Source: an uncultured Eubacteriales bacterium (lineage in GTDB: Bacteria; Bacillota; Clostridia; Tissierellales; Peptoniphilaceae). Taken from it: a stretch of DNA of 64,000 nucleotides. Location of the stretch: positions 102,110 through 166,109 of the forward strand of contig UQBO01000002.1 of NCBI GenBank assembly GCA_900539225.1, given 5' to 3'. Below are positions 31,635 to 40,736 of the stretch, piece by piece. Position 1 is the stretch's first letter. The number at the start of each line of letters is the position of its first letter. The notes below the pieces were generated by a model. That model did no database searches and was not told where the DNA came from. It saw only the letters and a program-made list of their open reading frames with translations. Both the position numbers and the translations under genes were made by a program.

Positions 31635-33782
31635 ATGAAGGACAATTTTTTAATACAAGGAATGAGCTGTGCTGCTTGTTCAGCAAGGCTTGAAAAAGTT
31701 TTATCAAGACAAGATGGTGTATCAAGAGCCAATGTAAATTTATCGTCGAATAGAGCGAGAGTCATTTATGACGAAAATGTCATATCTCGTGACGATATTT
31801 TGGCAGTCATCTCAAGAGCGGGCTTCACTGGCTACTATCAAGAGAGCCGCGATATAGAAAAGGAAAGAGAGCTTAGAGAAAAAGAGATAAAAAGTCTTAA
31901 GCGTGATTTTATCATCTCATTAATATTTGCTTTGCCACTTTTTTCAGTAATGTTTTTTCATATGGCGGGCATACACTTGTATTATGCAGACGCCAGATGG
32001 CAATTTGCTTTTGCAACGCTTGTGCAAATATTTGGCGGACACAGATTTTATAAGGGAGCCATAAGTTCATTAAGAAGCAAAACCTTTAATATGGACGTGC
32101 TTGTTTCCATGGGTACGACTGCGGCGTATCTATATAGCATTTACAATATGTCCATAGCTAATCCGCATCTATATTTTGAGTCATCGGCTGTTATTATTAC
32201 ATTAGTTTTATTAGGTAAACTTATGGAGGCAAAGGCAAAAGCCAAAACTAATGAAGCTGTCGATAAATTACAAAGCTTAAAAGTTGATGAAGTGACTGTA
32301 ATTAGAGATGGCGAAGAAAAAACCATTAGCATAGATGAGCTTGACATAGATGACGTAGTTCTAGTTAGACCAGGTGAGAGACTTGCCTCAGATGGCGTAA
32401 TCATTGAGGGCGAAGCATCAATTAACGAAGCGATGATAACAGGCGAGAGCCTTCCTGTGAATAAAACTGTGGGTGACGCAGTTATCGGATCAACTGTTAA
32501 TGGACCAAGCACTTTTAAATTTAAAGTTACTAAAGTCGGCGAAGACACAACGCTTGCCAATATCATAAGGATGGTTGACGACGCAGCAAGTTCTAAGGCG
32601 CCTGTACAAAGATTAGCAGATAAGATTGCAAATATCTTCGTTCCGACAGTAATGGCTATTGCATTTTTAACATTTTTGATTTATACTATATTTAAGGATG
32701 CTAACACAGGCATAATTAACGCGATAAGCGTTTTGGTTATCGCTTGCCCATGCAGTTTGGGTCTTGCAACTCCTACAGCCATCATGGTTGCGACAGGCAG
32801 AGCAGCTCAGTCAGGTATACTTATTAAGTCTGGCGAAGTTTTGGAGGCAAATGCCAAAGTTGACGCAGTTTGCTTTGACAAAACAGGTACCTTGACTGAA
32901 GGCAAATTGGCACTTACAAAATTTATCAATACTTCATCCCTTAGCGATAGAGAAATTTTAAGGTACGCTTACAGTGCTGAGAATCAATCGGAGCACTTGA
33001 TAAGCGAGGCAATATCCTCATACGCAAGAGATAAGAGCATTGAATATGCTGAAGCTGATGAATTTGAAGCGATTCACTCAAAGGGTGTTCGCGCAAAACT
33101 TGATAATAAAGAAATAATTTTATCGAACGAAAGATATTTTGATGAACTTGGCATTAATTATGACAAGGCTCTGATGAAAGAACTTTTGGATGAGGGCGCG
33201 ACCGTCATAGTCATGGCAATAGATAGACAAGCCGCTAGCTACTTTGCTATCGAAGACAGCTTAAGAAGTGACAGTAAAGAGGCCATTGCCAAGATCAAGG
33301 CTATGGGTATAAAGACTTACATGCTTACTGGGGACAATAGTACTGTCGCCAAAAACGTTGCTCAAAAGCTTGGTATAGACGAGTTTAGAGCAGAACTTCT
33401 TCCAGAAGATAAATTAAAAGCGATAGAAGAGATTAAAAAATCATGTGCAAAGCTTGCCATGGTTGGCGACGGCGTCAATGATGCGCCAAGCTTAGCAAGT
33501 TCAGACGTTGGCTACTCAGTCGCTTCAGGTACAGACGTTGCCTTAGAGGCGAGCGACATAAGTCTTTTGAATAACTCCATCGGCGGAGTGGCAAGAGCAC
33601 TAGAGCTTTCACGAGCAGCTATGAAAATTATTAAAGAAAATTTATTCTGGGCCTTCTTTTATAATGTGGTCGGAATACCATTTGCCATACTAGGCCTATT
33701 AACACCGATGCTTGCGGGAACTGCGATGGCGTTCTCATCGGTATGTGTAGTAACAAACTCACTAAGATTAAGATATAAATAG
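31635..33782 (+). CDS. copA: Copper-exporting P1B-type ATPase
   Basis: 715 residues with one N-terminal heavy-metal-binding domain (GMSCAAC, C12 and C15), which is fewer than many homologues. The transmembrane metal site is CPC at 371-373 (VIACPCSLGLATPTA), the phosphorylated aspartate is D415 in DKTGTLTEG, and the actuator loop TGES and hinge GDGVNDAPSLA are present. The Ser-Glu-His dipeptide region is SEHLISEAI, lacking the usual Pro after His, a mild departure. It exports Cu(I) across the cytoplasmic membrane using ATP. GGTGATT gives the ribosome site. An aldolase and a CopZ-like chaperone gene follow closely. Confidence 0.92.
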   Translation: MKDNFLIQGMSCAACSARLEKVLSRQDGVSRANVNLSSNRARVIYDENVISRDDILAVISRAGFTGYYQESRDIEKERELREKEIKSLKRDFIISLIFALPLFSVMFFHMAGIHLYYADARWQFAFATLVQIFGGHRFYKGAISSLRSKTFNMDVLVSMGTTAAYLYSIYNMSIANPHLYFESSAVIITLVLLGKLMEAKAKAKTNEAVDKLQSLKVDEVTVIRDGEEKTISIDELDIDDVVLVRPGERLASDGVIIEGEASINEAMITGESLPVNKTVGDAVIGSTVNGPSTFKFKVTKVGEDTTLANIIRMVDDAASSKAPVQRLADKIANIFVPTVMAIAFLTFLIYTIFKDANTGIINAISVLVIACPCSLGLATPTAIMVATGRAAQSGILIKSGEVLEANAKVDAVCFDKTGTLTEGKLALTKFINTSSLSDREILRYAYSAENQSEHLISEAISSYARDKSIEYAEADEFEAIHSKGVRAKLDNKEIILSNERYFDELGINYDKALMKELLDEGATVIVMAIDRQAASYFAIEDSLRSDSKEAIAKIKAMGIKTYMLTGDNSTVAKNVAQKLGIDEFRAELLPEDKLKAIEEIKKSCAKLAMVGDGVNDAPSLASSDVGYSVASGTDVALEASDISLLNNSIGGVARALELSRAAMKIIKENLFWAFFYNVVGIPFAILGLLTPMLAGTAMAFSSVCVVTNSLRLRYK

Positions 33783-33799
33783 AATTGAGGAGGGAATTT

Positions 33800-34687
33800 A
33801 TGGATAGCAAAAAACTAGACATCGCTAGAAACAGAAAGGGTTTCATAGCTGCCTTAGACCAAAGCGGTGGATCAACTCCAAAAGCTTTGAAGCTATATGG
33901 CATTGATGAGGACAAGTATTCATCAGATGATGAGATGTTTAAGCTTGTTCATGAAATGAGAACAAGAATCATCAAGGCACCAAGCTTTCACAAGGATCAT
34001 ATACTTGGAGCGATACTTTTTGAACAAACTATCGATAGAGAAGTAGATGGCATGAAGACGGCTGATTACCTATGGAAGGAGCTAGAAATACTTCCATTCG
34101 TTAAAGTTGACCAAGGTCTTGCTGATGTGGAAGATGGCGTTCAAGTCATGAAAGAGATGACTAAACTTGACTCGCTACTTGATAGAGCAAAGGAAAGAGG
34201 CATCTTTGGTACTAAGATGAGATCCGTTATCAAAGAGCTAAATGAAGAGGGTATCAAAAAAGTTGTTAATCAGCAATTTGATTACGCAAAGAAAATCATC
34301 GCAAAAGGCTTTGTACCTATCATAGAACCAGAAGTTGATATACACGCTGAAAATAAGGCTGAGATAGAAAAAGTATTATTCAAAGAACTAAAAGAAAATA
34401 TAGAAAAATTAGCTAAAGATGACTTCATCATGTTAAAGCTAACACTACCTGAAGAAGACAATCTATATCTACCATTATATGATTATGAAAATGTCTTAAG
34501 GATAGTTGCGCTTTCAGGCGGCTACACTAGAGAAGAGTCTAACGAAAGACTTGGCAGAAACCATAAAGTCGTTGCATCATTCTCAAGAGCGCTTACTGAA
34601 GGAGCAAAGGCTAGCATGACAGATGAAGAATTCAATAAACATATGGAGCAATCCATAAATTCAATTTATAAGGAGTCGATTAAGTAA
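33800..34687 (+). CDS. fda: Fructose-bisphosphate aldolase, class I
   Basis: 295 residues from ATG 33800, preceded by GAGGAGGG; TTG 33785 in frame upstream has no ribosome site. The protein follows the Staphylococcus-type class I aldolase almost block for block: GFIAALDQSGGSTPKALK, HEMRTRIIKAPSF, GAILFEQTIDREVDG, DSLLDRAKERGIFGTKMRS, VPIIEPEVDI, IMLKLTLP and VASFSRALTEG. It cleaves fructose-1,6-bisphosphate by a Schiff-base mechanism without metal. It lies 17 bases after copA and its stop codon overlaps the start of the CopZ-like gene by one base, an unusual place for a glycolytic gene. Confidence 0.93.
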   Translation: MDSKKLDIARNRKGFIAALDQSGGSTPKALKLYGIDEDKYSSDDEMFKLVHEMRTRIIKAPSFHKDHILGAILFEQTIDREVDGMKTADYLWKELEILPFVKVDQGLADVEDGVQVMKEMTKLDSLLDRAKERGIFGTKMRSVIKELNEEGIKKVVNQQFDYAKKIIAKGFVPIIEPEVDIHAENKAEIEKVLFKELKENIEKLAKDDFIMLKLTLPEEDNLYLPLYDYENVLRIVALSGGYTREESNERLGRNHKVVASFSRALTEGAKASMTDEEFNKHMEQSINSIYKESIK

Positions 34688-34905
34688 TGAAAAGAATTTT
34701 AAAAGTTCAAGGAATGAAATGTGAAGGATGTAGCGAAGCTATTGAAAAGGCATTAGAAAAATTTGATGAAATTGACGTTGTAACAGCTGATTTTGCATCA
34801 GGCCACGTTAATATCGAAAGCAAGGAAGAATTCGATCTAGGAAAAGCTAAAAAAGCTATCGAAGACCTTGGCTATGAAGTAGAAGACTATGAAGGAGTCG
34901 AATAA
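34687..34905 (+). CDS. copZ: CopZ-like heavy-metal-binding chaperone
   Basis: 72 residues forming one heavy-metal-associated domain with the ligand motif GMKCEGC near residue 12, and the beta-alpha-beta pattern ending in LGYEVEDYEGVE. Such proteins carry Cu(I) to the ATPase CopA, whose gene is 0.9 kb upstream in the same direction. Its ATG shares one base with the aldolase stop and its own end overlaps the peptidase start by 17 bases. The residue between the two Cys (EG) is unlike the TH or AS of classical CopZ, so other metals are possible. Confidence 0.82.
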   Translation: MKRILKVQGMKCEGCSEAIEKALEKFDEIDVVTADFASGHVNIESKEEFDLGKAKKAIEDLGYEVEDYEGVE

Positions 34906-35917
34906 AAGAATCCTAGATATAGCAGAAAATTTACTCAAAATAGATTCACCATCGGGCATGTGCCAGATGGTGAATACTTATATACAGGAGCATTTCAAAG
35001 GCGAGCTTAGCTTTGAAAAGACTAATAAGAATGCTCTTTATGCTATATTGAAAGGAAAAGATTCATCTAGGCTAAGGATAGTAACCGCTCATGTCGATAC
35101 ACTTGGCGGAATTATTTCAAGAGTCAAGGACAACGGCAGATGTGAATTTGAAAACATAGGCGGCTTTATGTATGCTTCGCTTGAGGGCGAGCTTGTAAGG
35201 GTCTATACGAAGAAGGGCGTCATTATCGGAACAGTTTTACCAAACAAGGCTAGCGTCCACACTATGGAGGACGAAAGAGAAAAAACGCTTCCAAGAGAAA
35301 GGCACTCGACTGAAATAAGGCTTGACATAGAAAGCTCTTCTAAGGAAGATACTTTAACAAGCGGCATTAAGGTTGGCGACTTTGTTGCCTTTGAACCGCG
35401 CACAAGAATTACAGATGACTTCCTAGTATCGCGCTTCATCGATAACAAGATTCATGCAGCAATAATGATTTATGTGATGGAAGAAGTTCTTAAGAAGAAT
35501 ATTGAATTGGCATGTGACACAATGTATTACTTCACAAACTTTGAAGAGCTTGGCCACGGCATTAGCTATGTGCCAGATAATGCATGCGAAGTACTTGCTC
35601 TTGACATAGGTATAGTTAGCTATGAAAATAATTCAGCCGAAGACAATGTGACAATAGTCGCAAAAGACTCAAGAACACCTTATCCAATCGACTTTAGAGA
35701 CAGGCTTGAAGAATTAGCAATCAAAAACGACATTGATTACGCCATCGATGTTCATCAAAGATATGGCTCAGACGGCTCACTTGGAGCAGTCGCTGGACTT
35801 AATCTAAACTTTGCTTGTATAGGCTGCGGCACAGACGCATCGCATCATATTGAAAGAACAAATATAAAGGCGATTGATAATACTGAAAAATTATTAAGTG
35901 CCTACTTAGAAAATTAA
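34889..35917 (+). CDS. M42 family metallopeptidase (aminopeptidase)
   Basis: 342 residues. The M42 pattern is complete: TAHVDTLGG (first zinc His and Asp, near 68), VSRFIDNKIHAA (bridging Asp, near 180), TNFEELGHG (catalytic Glu pair, near 215), LALDIGIV and ASHHIERT (last zinc His near 318). Enzymes of this group form large tetrahedral complexes in the cytoplasm and remove N-terminal residues from peptides, which fits a peptide-fermenting cell. The start overlaps the CopZ-like gene by 17 bases with a GAAGGAG ribosome site inside it. Confidence 0.9.
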   Translation: MKESNKRILDIAENLLKIDSPSGMCQMVNTYIQEHFKGELSFEKTNKNALYAILKGKDSSRLRIVTAHVDTLGGIISRVKDNGRCEFENIGGFMYASLEGELVRVYTKKGVIIGTVLPNKASVHTMEDEREKTLPRERHSTEIRLDIESSSKEDTLTSGIKVGDFVAFEPRTRITDDFLVSRFIDNKIHAAIMIYVMEEVLKKNIELACDTMYYFTNFEELGHGISYVPDNACEVLALDIGIVSYENNSAEDNVTIVAKDSRTPYPIDFRDRLEELAIKNDIDYAIDVHQRYGSDGSLGAVAGLNLNFACIGCGTDASHHIERTNIKAIDNTEKLLSAYLEN

Positions 35918-35933
35918 ATTAAGCGATAAACGT

Positions 35934-35964
35934 AAGAAGACGAGCGAGTGTACCCGTCTTTTTT
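35934..35964 (+). terminator. Terminator after the copA-M42 operon
   Basis: Nine-bp stem (35934-35942 with 35955-35963, one G-U pair), 12-nt loop, T-rich 3' side. Confidence 0.7.
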
Positions 35965-35986
35965 ATGTGCTCAATGAGTTATATCA

Positions 35987-36015
35987 CAAAAAAGACTCCG
36001 AACTTAATCGGAGTC
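35987..36015 (-). terminator. Terminator of nagE
   Basis: Seven-bp GC-rich stem (35994-36000 with 36009-36015), 8-nt loop; on the minus strand it is followed by six T. Confidence 0.85.
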
Positions 36016-36032
36016 CATATAGTAATTATTAA

Positions 36033-37508
36033 CTATTTGCCAATATTTTCGTGAATCTTATCATAAACGAATTGAACTTGTGGTCCAATAATGATTTGGA
36101 TTGAATCCTTATCAGGTTTGATAAGTCCTAAAATTTTTGCTTCTTTAATCTTTGCTTCATTAACTTTTGCTCCATCAACAAGGCTAGTTCTTAGTCTAGT
36201 TGAGCAGTAGTCGATGTCTTCGATATTTTCTTTTCCGCCAAGACCTTCGATGATGATGGCAGCCACTTCGCCAAAGTCATTCTTAGCTGAAACTGTATCA
36301 GCACTTACTTCAACGTCGTCATCTTCTCTACCAGGAGTCTTTAAATTAAACTTTCTGATACAGAATCTGAATACGAAGTAATAAATAACGAAGAATATTA
36401 ATCCAAGAGGTATTAGCATCCAAGGATTGTTAGCTACTGGGTTTCTTAGTGATAAGAAGTAGTCAACAAAACCTGCTGAGAAACCAAAGCCTGCTGTCCA
36501 TTGGAAAGCTGCTGCGATGGCAACTGATATACCTGTTAATAATGCATGAATTGCATATAGAGCTGGAGCTAAGAACATGAATGAGAATTCAAGTGGTTCT
36601 GTAACGCCTGTGAAGAATGATGCAAATGCTGCTGCAACTAGTAATGATTTAGCAACATTTTTCTTTTCAGGTTTTGCTTCTTGATACATAGCAAGAGCTG
36701 CGCCTGGAAGACCAAACATCATTACAGGGAAGAAACCTGCTTGATACATACCTGTTACACCTTTAATAGCTGTACCTGCTTCAAGAGAAGCTGCTCCGCC
36801 TAAGAAGTTAGGGATATCATTGATGCCAGCGATATCAAGCCAGAATACTGAGTTTAATGCGTGGTGAAGTCCAGTTGGTATTAAAAGTCTATTGAAGAAT
36901 GCATAAATACCTGCACCAACAGCTCCTAAGCTTTGGATACCTGTACCGAAACTTACAAGTGCACTAAATAGTATTGGCCATACATAGTAAAGAATTGCTG
37001 ATACTATAATCATGAAAAGTGATGTCATGATTGGAGTAAGTCTTCTACCACTGAAGAATGCAAATGCATCTGGCAATTGTACTTGATAGAACTTGTTGTA
37101 AGCGTATGCAGCAACAAGACCTGCGATGATACCGATGAATACGTTACCATTGTTCATTTTTTGCCAGCCTTCAGCTAAAGCTAGGTCAGCTGGATCTACT
37201 CCTCTAAATATAGCAACAGTTGCTGATGATAGAAGTGTAGTTGCGATTAAGAATGCTACTAGGCCTGATAGACCTGCTGCACCATTCCTGTCCTTGGATA
37301 GGCCATAAGCAACACCTACTGCGAATATAATTCCTAAGTTATCAAGGATAGCACCACCAGTTTTGATTAAGAATGCTGCAACGATGTTGTTAGCACCCCA
37401 GCCTGTTGGGTCAATCCAATAACCAATACCCATTAGTAGAGCTGCAACTGGAAGTATAGCTACTGGTTGCATCAAAGCCTTACCTAGGTTTTGAAGTTTT
37501 TTCATCAT
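36033..37508 (-). CDS. nagE: PTS N-acetylglucosamine-type IICB permease
   Basis: 491 residues: an IIC membrane domain (about 1-385) with MQPVAILPVAALLMGIGYWIDP, the IPTGLHHALNSVFW segment and GVTEPLEFSFMFLAP sugar-site motif, then a cytosolic IIB domain (about 410-490) with the phosphorylated cysteine in DYCSTRLR (near 430). No IIA domain is fused, so IIA must come from elsewhere. The glucose/GlcNAc subfamily is supported by the divergent nagA gene next door. Either of two adjacent ATG codons can start translation; GGAGGTC lies nine bases before. It takes up and phosphorylates the sugar at the membrane. Confidence 0.88.
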   Translation of the reverse strand: MMKKLQNLGKALMQPVAILPVAALLMGIGYWIDPTGWGANNIVAAFLIKTGGAILDNLGIIFAVGVAYGLSKDRNGAAGLSGLVAFLIATTLLSSATVAIFRGVDPADLALAEGWQKMNNGNVFIGIIAGLVAAYAYNKFYQVQLPDAFAFFSGRRLTPIMTSLFMIIVSAILYYVWPILFSALVSFGTGIQSLGAVGAGIYAFFNRLLIPTGLHHALNSVFWLDIAGINDIPNFLGGAASLEAGTAIKGVTGMYQAGFFPVMMFGLPGAALAMYQEAKPEKKNVAKSLLVAAAFASFFTGVTEPLEFSFMFLAPALYAIHALLTGISVAIAAAFQWTAGFGFSAGFVDYFLSLRNPVANNPWMLIPLGLIFFVIYYFVFRFCIRKFNLKTPGREDDDVEVSADTVSAKNDFGEVAAIIIEGLGGKENIEDIDYCSTRLRTSLVDGAKVNEAKIKEAKILGLIKPDKDSIQIIIGPQVQFVYDKIHENIGK

Positions 37509-37559
37509 AATAATGACCTCCTTAATAAAATTTTAATAATAATTACTATTATTATATAT

Positions 37560-37565
37560 ATTATA
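37560..37565 (-). promoter_or_regulatory. Extended -10 of the nagE promoter
   Basis: On the minus strand TGG TATAAT (37565-37560), with a weak -35. It lies in the 174-bp divergent region shared with nagA; no NagR/GntR palindrome could be recognised there. Confidence 0.55.
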
Positions 37566-37606
37566 CCACATTTATCTAATTAAAGCTCTAATAATCAAAA
37601 ATTTGT

Positions 37607-37635
37607 TTGCAAAATTTGCATATTTATTGTAAAAT
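37607..37635 (+). promoter_or_regulatory. Promoter of nagA-ptsI-ptsH operon
   Basis: TTGCAA (37607-37612), 17-bp spacer, TAAAAT (37630-37635). A second arrangement nine bases downstream, TTGCAT (37616-37621), 17 bp, TATAAG (37639-37644), is also possible. Confidence 0.6.
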
Positions 37636-37682
37636 GAATATAAGCATACTAAATTAAGTAGAAAATATCAGGGGGTGTTACT

Positions 37683-38786
37683 ATGCTTATACAAGGAGCT
37701 AACGTTTACTGCGACGGTAAATTTATTAGAAGAGACATTGCTGTGAGTGGAGAAATCTTCACTGTATATAGTAATGACGATGTCGTTAAAGATTATTCAG
37801 ATGCTTACATCATTCCAGGACTTACTGACATACATTTTCATGGAGCAGTGGGTAAGGACCTTTGCGATGGGACTAAAGAGTCTATAGAAGCAATATGTGA
37901 GTACGAAGCAAAGAATGGCGTGACACAAGTTATACCAGCGACTATGACCTTGGCAGATGATGAGCTTGAAAGAATATTCAAAGCAATCGGCGAATACGAT
38001 GGAACTAAGGGTGCTGAGTTTATTGGCGTGCATATGGAAGGACCATATATATCCAAGGACAAGATTGGCGCGCAAAACCCTAAGTATTTAGCTATGCCGA
38101 GCCTTGAAAATTTTGACAAGTATCAAAAGCTTTCTAATAATAGAATCAAGAAGGTGACTATAGCGCCTGAAGTCGATGGAGCGAAGGACTTTATCAAAGA
38201 AAGAGCTGATGAGGTCGTTATATCCATAGGTCACACTGATTGTGATTATGATACGGCACTTGAAGCCTTTGATTTAGGAGCAAAATCAGTAACACATTTA
38301 TTCAATGCACTTAATGACATCAAACATAAAAGCCCTGGTGTGTGTGGAGCAGCCTTTGACAGCCCTGAGGTCATGGTTGAGCTCATAACAGATGGTGTTC
38401 ATATACATCCATCAGTAATAAGGATGATATATGCAATGTTTGGTGACGACAGAGTTATCTTAGTATCCGACTCGATGATGGCGACAGGCCTATCAGACGG
38501 TAAGTACAGCCTAGGTGGTCAAGACGTTTACGTCAAGGGCAAGAAGGCTACACTTGAGTCAGGAACTATAGCTGGCAGCGCAAGTAATTTATTTGACTGC
38601 ATTAGATATGCTTACTCAATCGGCATTCCATTCGAATCACTTGTTAGATCCGCGGCTGTTAACTCAGCCAAAGAAGCTGGTATCTATGATAAATATGGCA
38701 GCATAAGAGTAGGTAAATACGCTAACTTTGTTGTAGTTGATAAGGATTTAAACATAATCGATGTATATATAAGAGGCAAAAAATAG
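37683..38786 (+). CDS. nagA: N-acetylglucosamine-6-phosphate deacetylase
   Basis: 367 residues, normal length. PGLTDIHFHGAVGKD (metal His motif near 49), GVHMEGPYIS (metal Glu near 120), SIGHTDCDY (near 182), VTHLFNALNDIKHKSPG (near 202) and LVSDSMMATGLSDG (catalytic Asp near 262) are the NagA motifs. It removes acetate from GlcNAc-6-phosphate in the cytosol, after uptake by the divergent NagE. GGGGGTG precedes ATG 37683. No nagB deaminase gene is in the window. Confidence 0.94.
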   Translation: MLIQGANVYCDGKFIRRDIAVSGEIFTVYSNDDVVKDYSDAYIIPGLTDIHFHGAVGKDLCDGTKESIEAICEYEAKNGVTQVIPATMTLADDELERIFKAIGEYDGTKGAEFIGVHMEGPYISKDKIGAQNPKYLAMPSLENFDKYQKLSNNRIKKVTIAPEVDGAKDFIKERADEVVISIGHTDCDYDTALEAFDLGAKSVTHLFNALNDIKHKSPGVCGAAFDSPEVMVELITDGVHIHPSVIRMIYAMFGDDRVILVSDSMMATGLSDGKYSLGGQDVYVKGKKATLESGTIAGSASNLFDCIRYAYSIGIPFESLVRSAAVNSAKEAGIYDKYGSIRVGKYANFVVVDKDLNIIDVYIRGKK

Positions 38787-38795
38787 GTGGAGCTA

Positions 38796-40418
38796 ATGAA
38801 AACAATTAAAGGAACTATAGCAAATAAAGGTCTTGTCTTAGGTAAGATAAAAGTTTTTGCTGATGAAAAAATTAATATTAGCAAAGAAAAAATCACTGAC
38901 ACAGCAAGTGAAATTAATAAATTAGATGCAGCTGTAAAAAAATCAATTGATGAGCTTGATAAATTATTTGAAAAAGCAAAAGTCGATGCGGGTGAAGAAG
39001 AGGCACAAATTTTCGAAGTACACAAGATGATGCTTGATGATATCGAGTACCAAGACGAGATAAGACGTAATATTAATGAAGAAAAAGATAATGCCGCCTA
39101 CGCCGTAAGCCTTGCTGAAGAAAAATTCTACATGATTTTTAATAGCATGGACGATGAATACTTTAGCCAAAGAGCAAAGGATATCAAAGACATTTCTCAA
39201 AGACTTATCAAAAACATCTTAGGTATTAAAAATGCTTTCGATGATGATTTTGATGAAAAAGTAATTTTGTATGCAGAAGATCTTTTGCCAAGTAAAACGC
39301 TTAACATTGACAAGGAAAAACTACTTGCCATAGTCACAGTGAAAGGCTCGACACAATCACATACAGCGATACTTGCTAAGTCTATGAACATAGCGTCGCT
39401 TGTGAACCTTGATAGCACTTTTGATAAAGACATCGATGGCAAAACCGCCATACTCGATGCGTATGAAGGTGAATTAATTATTGATCCAGATGAAAAATCA
39501 CTAAAAGATGTTAAGGAAAGAATAGAAAAAGAAGAAAAAAGAAAATTAGAGCTTGAAAAATTAAAGACAGCCAAAGCCATTAGCAAGGACGGAACGCATA
39601 TAAGTGTTTACGCAAACATCGGTAATTCAAAGGACTTGCCTCTTGCTTTAAAGAATGGTGCAGAGGGCATAGGCCTTTTTAGAACTGAATTTTTATATCT
39701 TGGCAGAGACTCGCTTCCTACTGAAGAAGAGCAATTTAAAGAGTATAAATATGTTGCTGAGACGATGGAAGGCAAAGAAGTCATAGTAAGGACCTTTGAT
39801 ATAGGCGCGGATAAAAAGGTTGATTACCTAAATCTACCTGAAGAAGAAAATCCGGCCCTTGGTTATAGAGCGATAAGGATATGTCTTGACGACGAAGAAT
39901 TATTTAAGTCGCAGCTCAGAGCCATAATTAGAGCGTCTCACTACGGCAATATCAAAATTATGCTTCCTATGATAAATGATGTTTGGGAAGTGAAAAAAGC
40001 AAAAGAACTTATTAATGAAATATTTGAGGAGCTAAGAGAAAAAGATATTCCATTCAACGAAGAGATCGAGATTGGCATAATGATTGAGACACCGGCGGCA
40101 GCCATAATCAGTGATGATCTAGCGAAGGAAGTAAGCTTCTTTAGTATAGGTACAAACGATTTGACTCAATACACTCTTGCTGTTGATAGACAAAATGAAA
40201 AGATAGCAAGACACAGAGACATTCATCACAAGGCGATACTTAGACTTATGGAGCTGACTTGTGAAAACGCAAAGAAAAATGGCGTGAAAATCAGTGTCTG
40301 CGGCGAGCTTGGAAGCGACCCAGACTTAACTGAGTTTTACGTAAAGAATAAATTTGATAAATTATCTGTCAATCCAGGACAGATACTTGAATTAAAAGAC
40401 AGAATAATAAATTCATAG
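38796..40418 (+). CDS. ptsI: PTS enzyme I
   Basis: 540 residues from ATG 38796, with AGGTGG five bases upstream; an in-frame GTG at 38787 falls inside that ribosome site. The active-site histidine is H189 in KGSTQSHTAILAKSM, and the PEP-binding barrel has GIGLFRTEFLY, RTFDIGADK, IMIETPAA, FFSIGTNDLTQYTLAVDR and the catalytic Cys in SVCGELGSDP. It takes phosphate from PEP and passes it to HPr in the cytosol. It is slightly shorter than the ~570-residue norm. It lies ten bases after nagA, which ties general PTS proteins to GlcNAc use. Confidence 0.95.
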   Translation: MKTIKGTIANKGLVLGKIKVFADEKINISKEKITDTASEINKLDAAVKKSIDELDKLFEKAKVDAGEEEAQIFEVHKMMLDDIEYQDEIRRNINEEKDNAAYAVSLAEEKFYMIFNSMDDEYFSQRAKDIKDISQRLIKNILGIKNAFDDDFDEKVILYAEDLLPSKTLNIDKEKLLAIVTVKGSTQSHTAILAKSMNIASLVNLDSTFDKDIDGKTAILDAYEGELIIDPDEKSLKDVKERIEKEEKRKLELEKLKTAKAISKDGTHISVYANIGNSKDLPLALKNGAEGIGLFRTEFLYLGRDSLPTEEEQFKEYKYVAETMEGKEVIVRTFDIGADKKVDYLNLPEEENPALGYRAIRICLDDEELFKSQLRAIIRASHYGNIKIMLPMINDVWEVKKAKELINEIFEELREKDIPFNEEIEIGIMIETPAAAIISDDLAKEVSFFSIGTNDLTQYTLAVDRQNEKIARHRDIHHKAILRLMELTCENAKKNGVKISVCGELGSDPDLTEFYVKNKFDKLSVNPGQILELKDRIINS

Positions 40419-40427
40419 GAGGTTATC

Positions 40428-40685
40428 ATGAAAGAGTTTGAATACACAATCACAGACCCTATAGGCATACACGCGAGACCGGCTGGTCTACTTGTTAAAC
40501 TACTTGCAGCCATCAAGAGCGATGTAAAAGTAGCAAAGGGCGACAAATGCGTTAACGCTAAATCGATTTTAGGACTTATGGGTCTACAAGCAAAGCAAGG
40601 CGAGGCAATTAAGTTCATCATCGAAGGAGAAGACGAAGACGACGCAGTGAAAAAGATTGAAGACTTCTTAAAAGAAAATTTATAA
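40428..40685 (+). CDS. ptsH: HPr phosphocarrier protein
   Basis: 85 residues. H15 in IGIHARPAG is the site phosphorylated by enzyme I, and S46 in AKSILGLMGLQ is the regulatory site phosphorylated by HPr kinase in Firmicutes, so carbon catabolite control through this protein is likely. AGGAGG precedes the ATG, nine bases after ptsI. It passes phosphate to PTS IIA proteins. The next gene is preceded by a combined terminator and promoter. Confidence 0.97.
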   Translation: MKEFEYTITDPIGIHARPAGLLVKLLAAIKSDVKVAKGDKCVNAKSILGLMGLQAKQGEAIKFIIEGEDEDDAVKKIEDFLKENL

Positions 40686-40687
40686 TC

Positions 40688-40716
40688 TTGACTAGAAACC
40701 TCTTAGCTTGTATAAT
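40688..40716 (+). promoter_or_regulatory. Promoter of focA-type gene, set inside a terminator hairpin
   Basis: TTGACT (40688-40693), 17-bp spacer, TATAAT (40711-40716), a near-consensus promoter. The -10 box lies in the loop of the hairpin at 40696-40732. Confidence 0.85.
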
Positions 40717-40734
40717 ATAAGCTAGGGGGTTTTA
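40696..40734 (+). terminator. ptsH terminator hairpin overlapping focA promoter and ribosome site
   Basis: A 14-bp stem with two G-U or mismatch positions (40696-40709 with 40719-40732), 9-nt loop, then TTTT. Its 3' arm contains AGGGGG (40724-40729), the ribosome site for ATG 40737. Confidence 0.7.
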
Positions 40735-40736
40735 TT

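Noticed and set aside
37509..37682. NagR/GntR operator between nagE and nagA
   Set aside because: Only A/T-rich imperfect symmetry (near 37535-37553) is present; nothing matched a recognisable operator.
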